Source: Mariaggregatimicrobium sp964498785
GTDB lineage: Bacteria > Zhuqueibacterota > Zhuqueibacteria > Thermofontimicrobiales > Thiofontviventaceae
NCBI GenBank assembly: GCA_964498785.1
Contig: CAZCJL010000001.1
Span: 62,001 to 126,000, forward strand
Reading direction: 5' to 3'
Length of the DNA: 64,000 bases
Position 1 is the stretch's first letter. Each line of letters opens with the position of its first letter. The notes beneath the pieces are model-generated. The model did not search any database and had not been told where the DNA came from. It saw nothing but the letters and a program-made list of their open reading frames with translations. The position numbers and the translations under genes were made by a program. Below are positions 25,781-33,751 of the stretch, one piece after another.

Positions 25781-27457
25781 ATGGAAGATAAAATAACACG
25801 ACGTAAATTTACCAAAACAGCCGGATTAGCTTCGCTGGGAATTTTAACTGCATGTTCTGTCAGAAACAGATTTGAGATCATTATTCGAAACGGAACTATT
25901 TTTGATGGAATTCTCCAGAAAGGGCAAAAACTGGATGTGGGCATATCCGGGAACCGTATTACAGCTATCGATAATTTAAAAAGCGCGAACGCAGATATCA
26001 TTATTGATGCATCGGGATTGGTGGTATCATCGGGATTTATTGACATTCATACACACACGGACACTGAATTATTTGTGAATCCGTTGGCAGAAAGTAAAAT
26101 TCGCCAGGGAGTTACAACCGAAATCGCTGGCAATTGTGGATCATCTCCCTTTCCATTAAATGACACAGATTTCTCAGAGCTGGAAAAAAATCTATCTGAC
26201 AAATATCAATTAAAACTCACATGGCAAAATATTCAACAGTTTTTGGATGAGCTTGAAAAAACGAAAATTTCTGTGAATTATGCAACATTAACCGGACACG
26301 GCGATTTGCGAAGTTTTGTCATCGGGAAAAATGATGTGGAGCCTTCTGTTAAACAATTGCAACAGATGAAGGATAGATTAGCCGAGACAATGGAGTCTGG
26401 AAGTTTTGGGCTATCCACGGGATTGGAATATGCTCCCAGTAGTTATGCTGAAACACCGGAATTAATTGAACTCTGCAAAGTAGTATCCAATCATCAGGGA
26501 CTTTACGCGACTCATATTCGAAGTGAGGACGACAGGGTTGAGGAAGCTGTGCAGGAGGCATTGAGGATTTGCGAGCAGGCTTCTGTTCCGTTGCAGATTT
26601 CGCATTTAAAAGCGTGCAATAAAGCCAACTGGCATAAAACTGAAAAACTTCTGGAAAAAATCCATTTGGCACTGGATTCCGGACTGCCTGTAAATGCGGA
26701 TCGTTATCCGTATATTGCGTATGGAACAGGACTGGGTACGTTTTTGCCATTGTGGGCGCGACAGGGAACAACGGATGATATTTTAGGCAGGTTAAAGAAT
26801 CCTGATTTGATCCCTGACATTAGAAAATATGCAGCCCGGCGCGCACAGAATATTGGCGGATGGGATCGGGTCTTGATCAGTCGTTGTTCGAATCAAAAAA
26901 ATAAAATTTTTGAAGGGAAGTATATCCGGGATTGTGCAGACCAGGAAAATGCAGACCCTGTTAAATTTGTCATCGATCTATTGTCGAAAGAGCAGATGAA
27001 AGTAAGCATTATTGGTTTCGCAATGGACGAAGACAATTTAAAAAGCGTGTTGAAATCTCCTCTTACCATGATTGGCTCGGATGGGTGTGCTGTCGCTCCG
27101 TACGGAAAATTGGCACAAGGAAAACCGCATCCGCGTTATTACGGCACATTTCCTCGTGTATTGGGCAAGTATTGCCGTGAGGAGAACATATTCGATCTGG
27201 CAACCGCAATCAAGAAAATGACAGCCATGCCTGCCGAAAAGTTGGGCCTGAAAGCTCGGGGAATGATTCGAAAAAATTATTATGCTGACATCACTATTTT
27301 CAATTCTGAAACAATAATTGATATGGCGACATTTGTTGAGCCGCATCAGTATGCAGCGGGAATTGAATATGTGCTGGTGAACGGTAAAATTACGATAGAG
27401 AGGGGAGAGCACCGCGGCGTGCGGGCTGGCAGTGTTTTAAGGCATCGGTCGGTTTGA
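25781..27457 (+). CDS. D-aminoacylase (N-acyl-D-amino-acid deacylase) family, Tat lipoprotein-like
   Basis: A 558-residue amidohydrolase-superfamily protein. FIDIHTHTD supplies metal ligands His90 and His92, GNCGSS contains the family Cys119, and THIRSEDD, QISHLKA and MIGSDG fit the remaining metal and catalytic positions of D-aminoacylases. Known members hydrolyse N-acyl-D-amino acids or D-amino dipeptides. The N-terminus has both a twin-arginine motif (TRRKFTKTAG) and a lipobox-like LTAC, so it may be a Tat-exported lipoprotein; most characterised relatives are cytosolic. It has its own promoter and a GAGGGT SD. It is divergent from the cell-wall cluster, so a role on D-amino-acid-containing wall fragments is possible but unproven. 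Confidence 0.85.
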   Translation: MEDKITRRKFTKTAGLASLGILTACSVRNRFEIIIRNGTIFDGILQKGQKLDVGISGNRITAIDNLKSANADIIIDASGLVVSSGFIDIHTHTDTELFVNPLAESKIRQGVTTEIAGNCGSSPFPLNDTDFSELEKNLSDKYQLKLTWQNIQQFLDELEKTKISVNYATLTGHGDLRSFVIGKNDVEPSVKQLQQMKDRLAETMESGSFGLSTGLEYAPSSYAETPELIELCKVVSNHQGLYATHIRSEDDRVEEAVQEALRICEQASVPLQISHLKACNKANWHKTEKLLEKIHLALDSGLPVNADRYPYIAYGTGLGTFLPLWARQGTTDDILGRLKNPDLIPDIRKYAARRAQNIGGWDRVLISRCSNQKNKIFEGKYIRDCADQENADPVKFVIDLLSKEQMKVSIIGFAMDEDNLKSVLKSPLTMIGSDGCAVAPYGKLAQGKPHPRYYGTFPRVLGKYCREENIFDLATAIKKMTAMPAEKLGLKARGMIRKNYYADITIFNSETIIDMATFVEPHQYAAGIEYVLVNGKITIERGEHRGVRAGSVLRHRSV

Positions 27458-27564
27458 GTTGATCGTTTTTATTTACCACATAGCGCACAGAGATAGCAGA
27501 GAAAGAAATTAGAAAAATTAATGCCTTTATGTTCTATGTGCTTTACGTGGCTCAATAGTTAAAA

Positions 27565-27597
27565 AGATTTCCGAAATTTTTGAGATTTCGGAAATCT
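27565..27597. repeat. Palindromic repeat hairpin (ATTTCCGAAAT type)
   Basis: AGATTTCCGAAAT at 27565-27577 and its complement at 27585-27597 form a 13-bp stem with a 7-base loop. A near-identical stem occurs at 44090-44122. It lies between convergent genes and may end transcription, although no strong T run follows. Confidence 0.75.
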
Positions 27598-27661
27598 GAA
27601 TTCTTGAGATAATCTTTTCTTCGTGTCCTTCCTGCGCTTCGTGGACTTAGAATTTTCTGGG

Positions 27662-28519
27662 TTATTTGTTAATTTCGGTTTCTTCTCCAACTTTGCCGCG
27701 AATGATCGTTGCTACCTCAATCGGAGTCATATTTTGGTGCGCTGCCAGATCACGGATATTATCGTTAGCATCTGCTTTGATTCCTGCCGTTTCCAGATTG
27801 TACAATCCGTCGGCAACCGGAATGTTCAATTGAGCGCACACCTTTTCGACAGTTTTACGTCCCCAGCCACCGCCGGATATCGGATCACGTTCTGTCTCCT
27901 GTTCGGGTTTTATTATGATATATAATTCCTGTGGTGTTTTATCATAGCGCTCTGCTAAATCAATAACAATTTCCCGGGAATTTTGTGGTTCAATGCCTGC
28001 GTGGTTTAATCGCTGCATTATTTGTTCAACCGGAATATTGATCGCCGCAGAAAGTTCTTCTAAACTCATCAACTCAGCACGCGGGATTGGAGGCTCTGTT
28101 TCCATACTTGACCATGACTCGGATAAATCCGATCCCCAGTCCATAATTGTCGAAAACGGCGGCAGGTTAAACAATGTCAAGACGATAATTACAACACTCA
28201 ACACTGTGGACCACAATATCTCCATTTTTCGGTTGAGACCTTTCTGGGCTTTTCTTTTTATATACCCAATAAGCGCCTGCCAGTTATAATAAATATGAAG
28301 TGCAGAAAAGATAACAAACAATAGAGAAAATATCGTGTGCTGCGCCTGCCACTGTTCTTTCGTCAATGCCCAAAATTTCCATTCAGACCAATGCGCTATT
28401 CGCCCCGGAGGAGCAAAATAAAGAATGATCCCAGAGATCGTCATTATCAGAAATGAAACAAGCACAGAAATACTGGTAAATGATTTGAAATGGAATTTTT
28501 TTCTCGTTTCTTTTGCCAT
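27662..28519 (-). CDS. DUF4405-type membrane protein with duplicated C-terminal domain
   Basis: A 285-residue protein with three to four membrane helices (about 15-36, 62-82, 101-119) and histidines in the second helix (61 and 75), resembling DUF4405/cytochrome b561-like proteins that may bind haem. After the helices come two copies of a roughly 53-residue soluble unit (about 152-204 and 222-274) sharing the pattern NIPV, LxxAGI, IxDLA, TPxE. These are joined by a Gly-rich GGGWGRKT linker. The function of the unit is unknown; its spacing suggests a small helical binding domain. It is convergent with the D-aminoacylase gene and monocistronic. Confidence 0.65.
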   Translation of the reverse strand: MAKETRKKFHFKSFTSISVLVSFLIMTISGIILYFAPPGRIAHWSEWKFWALTKEQWQAQHTIFSLLFVIFSALHIYYNWQALIGYIKRKAQKGLNRKMEILWSTVLSVVIIVLTLFNLPPFSTIMDWGSDLSESWSSMETEPPIPRAELMSLEELSAAINIPVEQIMQRLNHAGIEPQNSREIVIDLAERYDKTPQELYIIIKPEQETERDPISGGGWGRKTVEKVCAQLNIPVADGLYNLETAGIKADANDNIRDLAAHQNMTPIEVATIIRGKVGEETEINK

Positions 28520-28915
28520 ATTTTATCTCCTGTAAATAATATTTCATTGTTAGAATAATACATTGCGTCTTTGCATCCGGGCTATTTATAAATTATTGAT
28601 ATTAGGTAATATATGTATTTTAAATCAAAAGTCAATCTCTAATTGCAGGAAATAAAAATTTCATAGTTTATAAAAGTGAAATAATTTTTACAAAAAGTCT
28701 TGACATTTCAATTTTTTTTCTTATATTTAAGATGAAACAATAATTTCATTAGTTAATTGTTTGAAATTAAAGTTACATTAATGCTGCCACTCGGTCAGAC
28801 AATTAAATTACGATCATCCGCAGTACAGAAAAGATGCTAACTTATTTGATGAAAAAAACTCCGAAACGATACTAACTCTTCAAAAAAACAGTAGTTAATA
28901 TAACATGACATTAAG
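28520..28915. other. Divergent intergenic region upstream of the RpiR regulator
   Basis: A 396-base AT-rich region. It holds a TTGACA-16-TATATT promoter with overlapping TGAAA/TTTCA palindromes. The following 150-base leader of the regulator gene contains no hairpin I would call a riboswitch. Confidence 0.6.
28700..28768 (+). promoter_or_regulatory. Promoter with overlapping palindromes, candidate RpiR operator
   Basis: TTGACA at 28700-28705 and TATATT at 28722-28727 (16-base spacer) are followed by TGAAA-N6-TTTCA at 28733-28748 and a wider AATTTCA/TGAAATT pair (28742-28748 and 28762-28768). The palindromes sit on the expected start site, a position suited to repression. That the adjacent RpiR protein binds here is inference. 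Confidence 0.55.
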
Positions 28916-29779
28916 ATGAATACGAGCAAGAAAATTGAAAAACTGATTATGGAAGTCGTTCCCGTACTTCCTCCGAATCAAAAAAAAGTTGCTGAATTTT
29001 TTCTTGAAAATATGTCTTTAGTCGCACTTCTTCCTGTTAAAGATATTGCGAAAGAAGCAGATGTCAGTCAGGCTTCCATTGTTCGATTTGCACAGTTGCT
29101 TGGTTTTTCTGGTTTTAAAGAACTTAAAGATAAAATTTCGTTTTCGTTGAAAAATCAGCTTTCACCTACCGAATTATATCAGTATGCGACTTCTGAAAAG
29201 GAAAAATCTCCGGATACATTAAAGCTGGTTGCCAGAAATGTGATCAACAATATTAATGATACGATAAAATCGAATCATTCAACAGTATTTTCCGATGTAG
29301 TTGATAAAATTATTGCAGCGCGACAAATTTGCTGTTTGGGGCTTGAATTATCTTATCATTTTTCCACACTCATGACATTTCAATTGCGACTCTATAATTA
29401 TGATGCGCGGACGCTTTCGCTGGATTTTCTCCGTTATCAGGAGCAGATCGCTTTTATGCACCCGGATGATTTATTGATTGCGTTCAGTTTTTCTCCATAT
29501 TCCCGGGAAACTGTTGAAGCGGTTGCTTTTGCAAAATCAGAAGGAATTGATTGTATTGCATTTACCGATAAAAAAACAGCGCCTATTCGTGAGTATGCAT
29601 CGCGCAGTATTCAAATCAAAACAGATAATATTATGTTCAGTAATTCGCTCGGTGCCATTGCAGTGGTCATCAATGCAATCATTGCTGAATTGAATTTCCG
29701 GGATAAAGAACGAACCCTTAAAGCATTGAAAATTATTGAAGAAAATATTAAAGATAATCGTTATTTTATAAATCAATAG
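28916..29779 (+). CDS. RpiR-family regulator with SIS domain
   Basis: A 287-residue transcription regulator. The N-terminal HTH_6 domain (about 1-80) contains PPNQKKVAEFFLEN, VKDIAKEADVSQASIVRFAQLLGFSGFKELK, the standard RpiR pattern. The C-terminal SIS domain (about 120-270) binds phosphosugars in characterised members; here FSFSPYSRETVEAVAFAKSEGI matches the SIS core. It precedes the M20-S51-transporter genes and is the obvious local regulator. Its TAG stop is completed by the first two bases of the 258-bp repeat at 29778, yet length is normal, so the insertion did not truncate it much. Confidence 0.9.
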   Translation: MNTSKKIEKLIMEVVPVLPPNQKKVAEFFLENMSLVALLPVKDIAKEADVSQASIVRFAQLLGFSGFKELKDKISFSLKNQLSPTELYQYATSEKEKSPDTLKLVARNVINNINDTIKSNHSTVFSDVVDKIIAARQICCLGLELSYHFSTLMTFQLRLYNYDARTLSLDFLRYQEQIAFMHPDDLLIAFSFSPYSRETVEAVAFAKSEGIDCIAFTDKKTAPIREYASRSIQIKTDNIMFSNSLGAIAVVINAIIAELNFRDKERTLKALKIIEENIKDNRYFINQ

Positions 29780-30035
29780 GGAGCAATTCCCAAAAGTTGG
29801 TAATTTCCCGTGGAGCTGTATCATAAGTTTGATTTTTTTGTAAAATGTCATTCCGGGCTTGTCTTGGAATCTCCTGATTATTAAAAAGTTAGGGGATTCC
29901 TGTATTCGCAGGAATGACGCCAAAAAATGACTTTTGATACAGCCCCATGTATTGATCAACGCTTTGCGTCGTATTTTTACTACTGGACGCAAAGCGTCCT
30001 AAAATCCATTCCAACGCAAAGCATTGGAACGAGAA
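29778..30035 (+). repeat. 258-bp composite repeat, copy B (contains 135-bp MITE-like element)
   Basis: Matches 45531-45788 in the same orientation and at the same length, with about ten differences counted by eye. The inner element (29812-29946) begins GGAGCTGTATCATAAGT and ends ACTTTTGATACAGCCCC, that is, inverted terminal repeats. Inside is a GGATTCCTG-TATTCG-CAGGAATG hairpin. The right flank (29947-30035) carries two further palindromes built on ACGCTTTGCGT and CCAACGCAAAGCATTGG. No transposase is encoded and no target-site duplication is obvious. This entry also accounts for the gene-free stretch 29780-30113. Confidence 0.85.
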
Positions 30036-30113
30036 CATTGTTTAGGATTTTAAAATACCAACAAAATGGAATTGCACCCAATCAATAAATCCTTTCAGGA
30101 AAATAATCCGACA

Positions 30114-31235
30114 ATGAAAGTAGATCAAGAACGGCTCATTCAATTATTTTTAGAATTAGTTGAGATAGACGGTGTTTCACTTAAAGAGAAACGTGTTGCT
30201 AATGCAATTAAAGAACGGCTCTCTCAAAACGGGCTTTCGTTTTATGAAGATGACGCTGCCTCAAAAATCAATGGAAATTGTGGCAATTTGATTATTCAAT
30301 ATTTCAATGACTCTGCAAAAGATGATTCTATTTTGTTATTAGCCCATTTGGATACTGTTCAATCAACAGCGAATTTAAAGGCTATTGTTGAGAATGGTGT
30401 TATTCGGTCTGACGGCAGCACCATTTTAGGCGGTGATGACAGGACCGGCGTGGCGATCATTTTGTATGTCATTGAGGATATTGCCAGACGAAAATTGAGA
30501 CACCGGAATTTTGAAGTCGTTTTTTCTGTGGCCGAAGAATTGGGAATGTACGGAACCCTGGCATTGGATTTCTCAAAATTACATTCACATAGTGGTTACA
30601 TCTTTGATTGTTCCCGTGAGGCAGGTTGTTATGTGGCAACAACACCAACGGCGATTGATTTTCAAATTGATTTTTATGGAAAAGCAGCCCATTCGGGAGT
30701 GGCGCCGGAGAAAGGTATTAATGCTTTGTCCATGGCTATTGAATTGACCCGAAAAATCCCTGTGGGAAGAGTGGATGAACAGACAGTCGCGAATGTTGGT
30801 ACGATTAACGGGGGAGCGGCAATTAATGTTGTCCCGGATAATGTTCGAATAACTGGTGAAATACGCTCGTTTAGCCGGACGAAAATAGACTCGATATGTG
30901 AAAACATTCAGAAAGATGCTGCCACTATTTCAAAAAATTATGGGGCACAGATTGATGTCAATTTCACCACTGGTTTCGAAGGATTTCATTTGGATAATAA
31001 TCAGCGCATCATTTACGAGCTTGAAAAAAACATGAATGCTCTGAGTTTAAAACCAGGCCCATTAAGGTATTATGGTGGCAGCGATGCAAATGTACTAAAT
31101 GCGAACGGAATTACCGCAGTAAATATCGGCGTTGGGGTGAACAATCCACATTCGCGCAATGAGTTTGTTGTGATAGATGATTTTGTGAATGTTACTAAAT
31201 TACTAATGCGACTGCTTGAAGTGGAGGATGCATGA
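30114..31235 (+). CDS. M20 family metallopeptidase, PepT-like
   Basis: A zinc-dependent exopeptidase or deacylase of the M20 family. LLAHLDTVQ carries the first metal His and catalytic Asp, LGGDDRTGVAI the bridging Asp, SVAEELGMYG the catalytic Glu-Glu, a CSREAG segment the next ligand, and AAHSGVAPEKGINA belongs to the lid/dimerisation domain. The pattern is closest to PepT-like peptidases. ATG at 30114 was chosen because VDQERLIQLFLELVEID matches the usual family start; an ATG at 30066 would add 16 residues. No signal peptide, so it is probably cytosolic. It overlaps the next gene by 4 bases, giving a coupled operon with the S51 lipoprotein and transporter. Confidence 0.88.
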   Translation: MKVDQERLIQLFLELVEIDGVSLKEKRVANAIKERLSQNGLSFYEDDAASKINGNCGNLIIQYFNDSAKDDSILLLAHLDTVQSTANLKAIVENGVIRSDGSTILGGDDRTGVAIILYVIEDIARRKLRHRNFEVVFSVAEELGMYGTLALDFSKLHSHSGYIFDCSREAGCYVATTPTAIDFQIDFYGKAAHSGVAPEKGINALSMAIELTRKIPVGRVDEQTVANVGTINGGAAINVVPDNVRITGEIRSFSRTKIDSICENIQKDAATISKNYGAQIDVNFTTGFEGFHLDNNQRIIYELEKNMNALSLKPGPLRYYGGSDANVLNANGITAVNIGVGVNNPHSRNEFVVIDDFVNVTKLLMRLLEVEDA

Positions 31236-32086
31236 AAGCCAAAATAATTATTCTTATTTTGTTGCTATTTTTAATGGCATGTCAACAAGGTGACAGATCG
31301 CACAACACAAGAGGATATCTGCTAATTGTCGGAGGAAGGGAAAAGCCAACGGCTGCAATTGAGAAATTCATTGACTTGTGCGACAATGAATTTATCCTGC
31401 TTATTACGGCTGCCAGCGGATATCCGAATGAATCCGGCCCTGCGGCGGTGGAGCTCTTTAAAAAACATGGTGCAGAAAATGTTGAATGGATGCATATTAT
31501 CAGCCCGGATTCTGCGAATGCAGACCGCATCGTGGAGATAATCCGGAAAGCCCGGGGTATTTTCTTCACTGGCGGAGTGCAGGGTCGTCTGATGAACCGG
31601 TTGCGGGGAACACGTGCTGAACAGGTAATTCGGTCCCATTATTTTGATAAGAAGGGCGTTATTGGCGGAACAAGCGCCGGAGCCGCAGTACAAAGCGAAT
31701 TGATGATTACCGGTGATGGCGATTTTTCAATCCTGGAAAAAAATAATATTGTTACTGAACCGGGATTCGGATTTCTGATAAATTGTGTTATTGATCAGCA
31801 TTTTGTCGCCAGAAGACGAAATAATCGCCTACTGAGCCTGGTGATCGAAAAGGAAATACCCGGAATTGGCGTCGATGAATCCACCGCGATTATTTATTTG
31901 CCGGACGATACCTTTGATGTGTACGGAGAGGGTTCGGTGCTGGTATATGATCCCCGAAACGCATTAATTCCGAGCGATTCTGAGACAAAAAAATTGTCAG
32001 CAGAACATCTGCGATTGAGTGTTTTGCATGAAGGGCAGTCATTTGATATGAAATCCGGAAAAATGATAATTCGAGAGAAATCATAA
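31232..32086 (+). CDS. S51 (cyanophycinase-like) peptidase, lipoprotein
   Basis: A 284-residue serine peptidase of family S51. The nucleophile is expected at Ser148 in GGTSAGAAVQ; LIVGGREKP and GIFFTGGVQGRLMN are the other conserved loops of cyanophycinases, and GIGVDESTAI occurs late as in the family. The N-terminus is a lipoprotein signal with LMAC lipobox, so the enzyme should be membrane-anchored outside the cytosol. S51 members cleave beta-Asp-Arg chains or Asp-X dipeptides; the actual substrate is unknown. Coupled to the M20 gene by an ATGA overlap and 12 bases ahead of the transporter gene. Confidence 0.87.
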   Translation: MKAKIIILILLLFLMACQQGDRSHNTRGYLLIVGGREKPTAAIEKFIDLCDNEFILLITAASGYPNESGPAAVELFKKHGAENVEWMHIISPDSANADRIVEIIRKARGIFFTGGVQGRLMNRLRGTRAEQVIRSHYFDKKGVIGGTSAGAAVQSELMITGDGDFSILEKNNIVTEPGFGFLINCVIDQHFVARRRNNRLLSLVIEKEIPGIGVDESTAIIYLPDDTFDVYGEGSVLVYDPRNALIPSDSETKKLSAEHLRLSVLHEGQSFDMKSGKMIIREKS

Positions 32087-32098
32087 CGTATCGAACTT

Positions 32099-33496
32099 AT
32101 GCAGCTAACAAAACTAAAATTACCACACACACTGGCATTGATTTTTTCTATCATGGTTTTTGTGGCCATACTGACATGGATTATTCCGGGTGGACAATAT
32201 CAACGGGTCACAAATAAGCAAGGTCGCGAGGTTGTTGACAGAGATACATTCCGCTACGCGGATAGCAACCCACAGGGGCTGTTTGCAGTGCTACAATCAC
32301 CTGTTAAAGGAATTATGGAGACAGCGAACATTATCGGTTTTATCCTGATTGTCGGTGGTGTGTTTTCGATTATCCAGAAGACAGGTGCGATAAACGCTTC
32401 AATCCGATGGGTAGGAAAATTACTTACAGGTAAAGAGAAGATTGTAATTCCGGTGGGAATGACATTATTCTCGATATTTGGTGCGGTTTTTGGCATGAGT
32501 GAAGAAGTGATCCCGTTTGTGCTTATTTTTATTCCTCTGGCAATGACGCTGGGATACGATAGCATTATTGGTGTCGCAATTCCGTTTCTGGGAGCCGGGG
32601 TTGGATTTGCCGGAGCGATGCTTAATCCGTTCACCATCGGAATTGCACAGGGAATAGCGGAGCTACCACTTTTTTCCGGACTAATGTACCGTTTGATTGT
32701 GTGGTTTGTTGTCACGTTAATCGGCATTCTTGCAGTGATGCGTTACGCAAAAAAGGTGAAGCAAGCGCCGGAAATGAGCCCGGTTTATGAACTTGATAAA
32801 AATCGGCGATTGACTTATGAGAAAGAGGCAGAAGGACTGGGCAGCTTTTCCCGGAAGCATAAAATTATCATGATGATATTTCTAGTGGGAATTGGAGTCA
32901 TGGTTTTTGGAGTGATGAGATTTCAATGGTTTATTAAGGAGATCGCGGCGCTGTTTTTAGGAATGGGAATCGCTGTAGCAATTGTATCCCGATTGTCCGT
33001 GAATACAACTGCTGATAGCTTTGTGGATGGTGCACGGGATTTGATCGGCGCGGCGCTGGTTGTTGGTTTTGCCCGTGCAATTCTGGTAATTGCAAGTGAC
33101 GGCATGATCATCGATACGATTATGTATTATTTGTCAGGATTAATCTCAAAATTTCATCCGGTTTTTGCCGCACAAATGATGTTTGTTATGCAAACCTTTA
33201 TTAATTTTTTTGTGCCGTCCGGCAGCGGGCAGGCGGCACTCACAATACCTATTATGTCACCGATGGCAGATTTGGTTGGCGTTACCCGGCAAACGGCTGT
33301 GCTTGCTTTTCAAATGGGAGATGGCTTTACGAATATGATCATTCCCACATCCGGTGTTACCATGGGAGTTTTGGGAATGGCGAAAATACCCTGGCAAACA
33401 TGGGCGAAATGGTTGTTGCCTGTTGAAATAATTTTCTTCATCATTGGATTGATTTTATTGGTGCCTGCTGTGATGATACAGTGGGGGCCGTTCTGA
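32099..33496 (+). CDS. YfcC-family transporter
   Basis: A 465-residue membrane protein with about 11-12 helices. The N-terminal LPHTLALIFSIMVFVAILTWIIPGGQY is typical of the YfcC/DcuC-like family, and conserved segments such as FGMSEEVIPFVLIFIPLA, NPFTIGIAQGIAELP and FVPSGSGQAALTIPIMSP are present. The family is annotated as amino-acid or C4-dicarboxylate related carriers. Its place after M20 and S51 peptidase genes suggests import of amino acids or small peptides. A MITE-like element begins 24 bases after the stop. Confidence 0.85.
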   Translation: MQLTKLKLPHTLALIFSIMVFVAILTWIIPGGQYQRVTNKQGREVVDRDTFRYADSNPQGLFAVLQSPVKGIMETANIIGFILIVGGVFSIIQKTGAINASIRWVGKLLTGKEKIVIPVGMTLFSIFGAVFGMSEEVIPFVLIFIPLAMTLGYDSIIGVAIPFLGAGVGFAGAMLNPFTIGIAQGIAELPLFSGLMYRLIVWFVVTLIGILAVMRYAKKVKQAPEMSPVYELDKNRRLTYEKEAEGLGSFSRKHKIIMMIFLVGIGVMVFGVMRFQWFIKEIAALFLGMGIAVAIVSRLSVNTTADSFVDGARDLIGAALVVGFARAILVIASDGMIIDTIMYYLSGLISKFHPVFAAQMMFVMQTFINFFVPSGSGQAALTIPIMSPMADLVGVTRQTAVLAFQMGDGFTNMIIPTSGVTMGVLGMAKIPWQTWAKWLLPVEIIFFIIGLILLVPAVMIQWGPF

Positions 33497-33520
33497 TAGT
33501 TAATTTTTTAAATCCGGAGT

Positions 33521-33651
33521 GGGGCTGTATCAAAAGTCCAGGATTTGTATTTTGCAAATTTATGAGGAATAGCGATCCCATCGCTCCAAGCGATGGGATC
33601 GCTGGTCTAATAAAAAATCTTGCATAAGAAAGATTAACTTTTAATACAGCC
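33521..33651 (+). repeat. MITE-like element, copy D, with perfect internal hairpin
   Basis: Begins GGGGCTGTATCAAAAGT and ends ACTTTTAATACAGC, the same inverted ends as the elements at 29812 and 45565, but the interior is unrelated. The core is a perfect 15-bp hairpin with a 3-base loop (AGCGATCCCATCGCT at 33571-33585, complement at 33589-33603). An outer inverted repeat TCCGGAGT (33513-33520) / ACTCCGGA (33677-33684) frames the whole element. It separates the transporter gene from the sorting-tail protein gene. Confidence 0.75.
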
Positions 33652-33718
33652 GTGGGAAAATCTAAAAAGGGATTTTACTCCGGAAAATTAAACGGAGCAT
33701 AAAATAAAAAAAGAACGT

Positions 33719-33731
33719 TGTGTACTACACA
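33719..33731. promoter_or_regulatory. Short perfect palindrome upstream of secreted-protein gene
   Basis: TGTGTA and TACACA flank a single C. It lies just ahead of the AAGGAGGTC SD at about 33739, a place suited to an operator or translation control, but 13 bases is little to judge from. Confidence 0.3.
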
Positions 33732-33751
33732 CTAAATTTAAGGAGGTCATC

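Noticed and set aside
29778..30035. CRISPR array or attachment site
   Set aside because: The repeats are two long copies 15.7 kb apart with internal terminal inverted repeats; there are no regularly spaced short repeats, no integrase and no tRNA nearby.
32254..32727. Minus-strand ORF of 157 codons opposite the YfcC-like gene
   Set aside because: Complement of membrane-helix codons; no independent evidence of coding.
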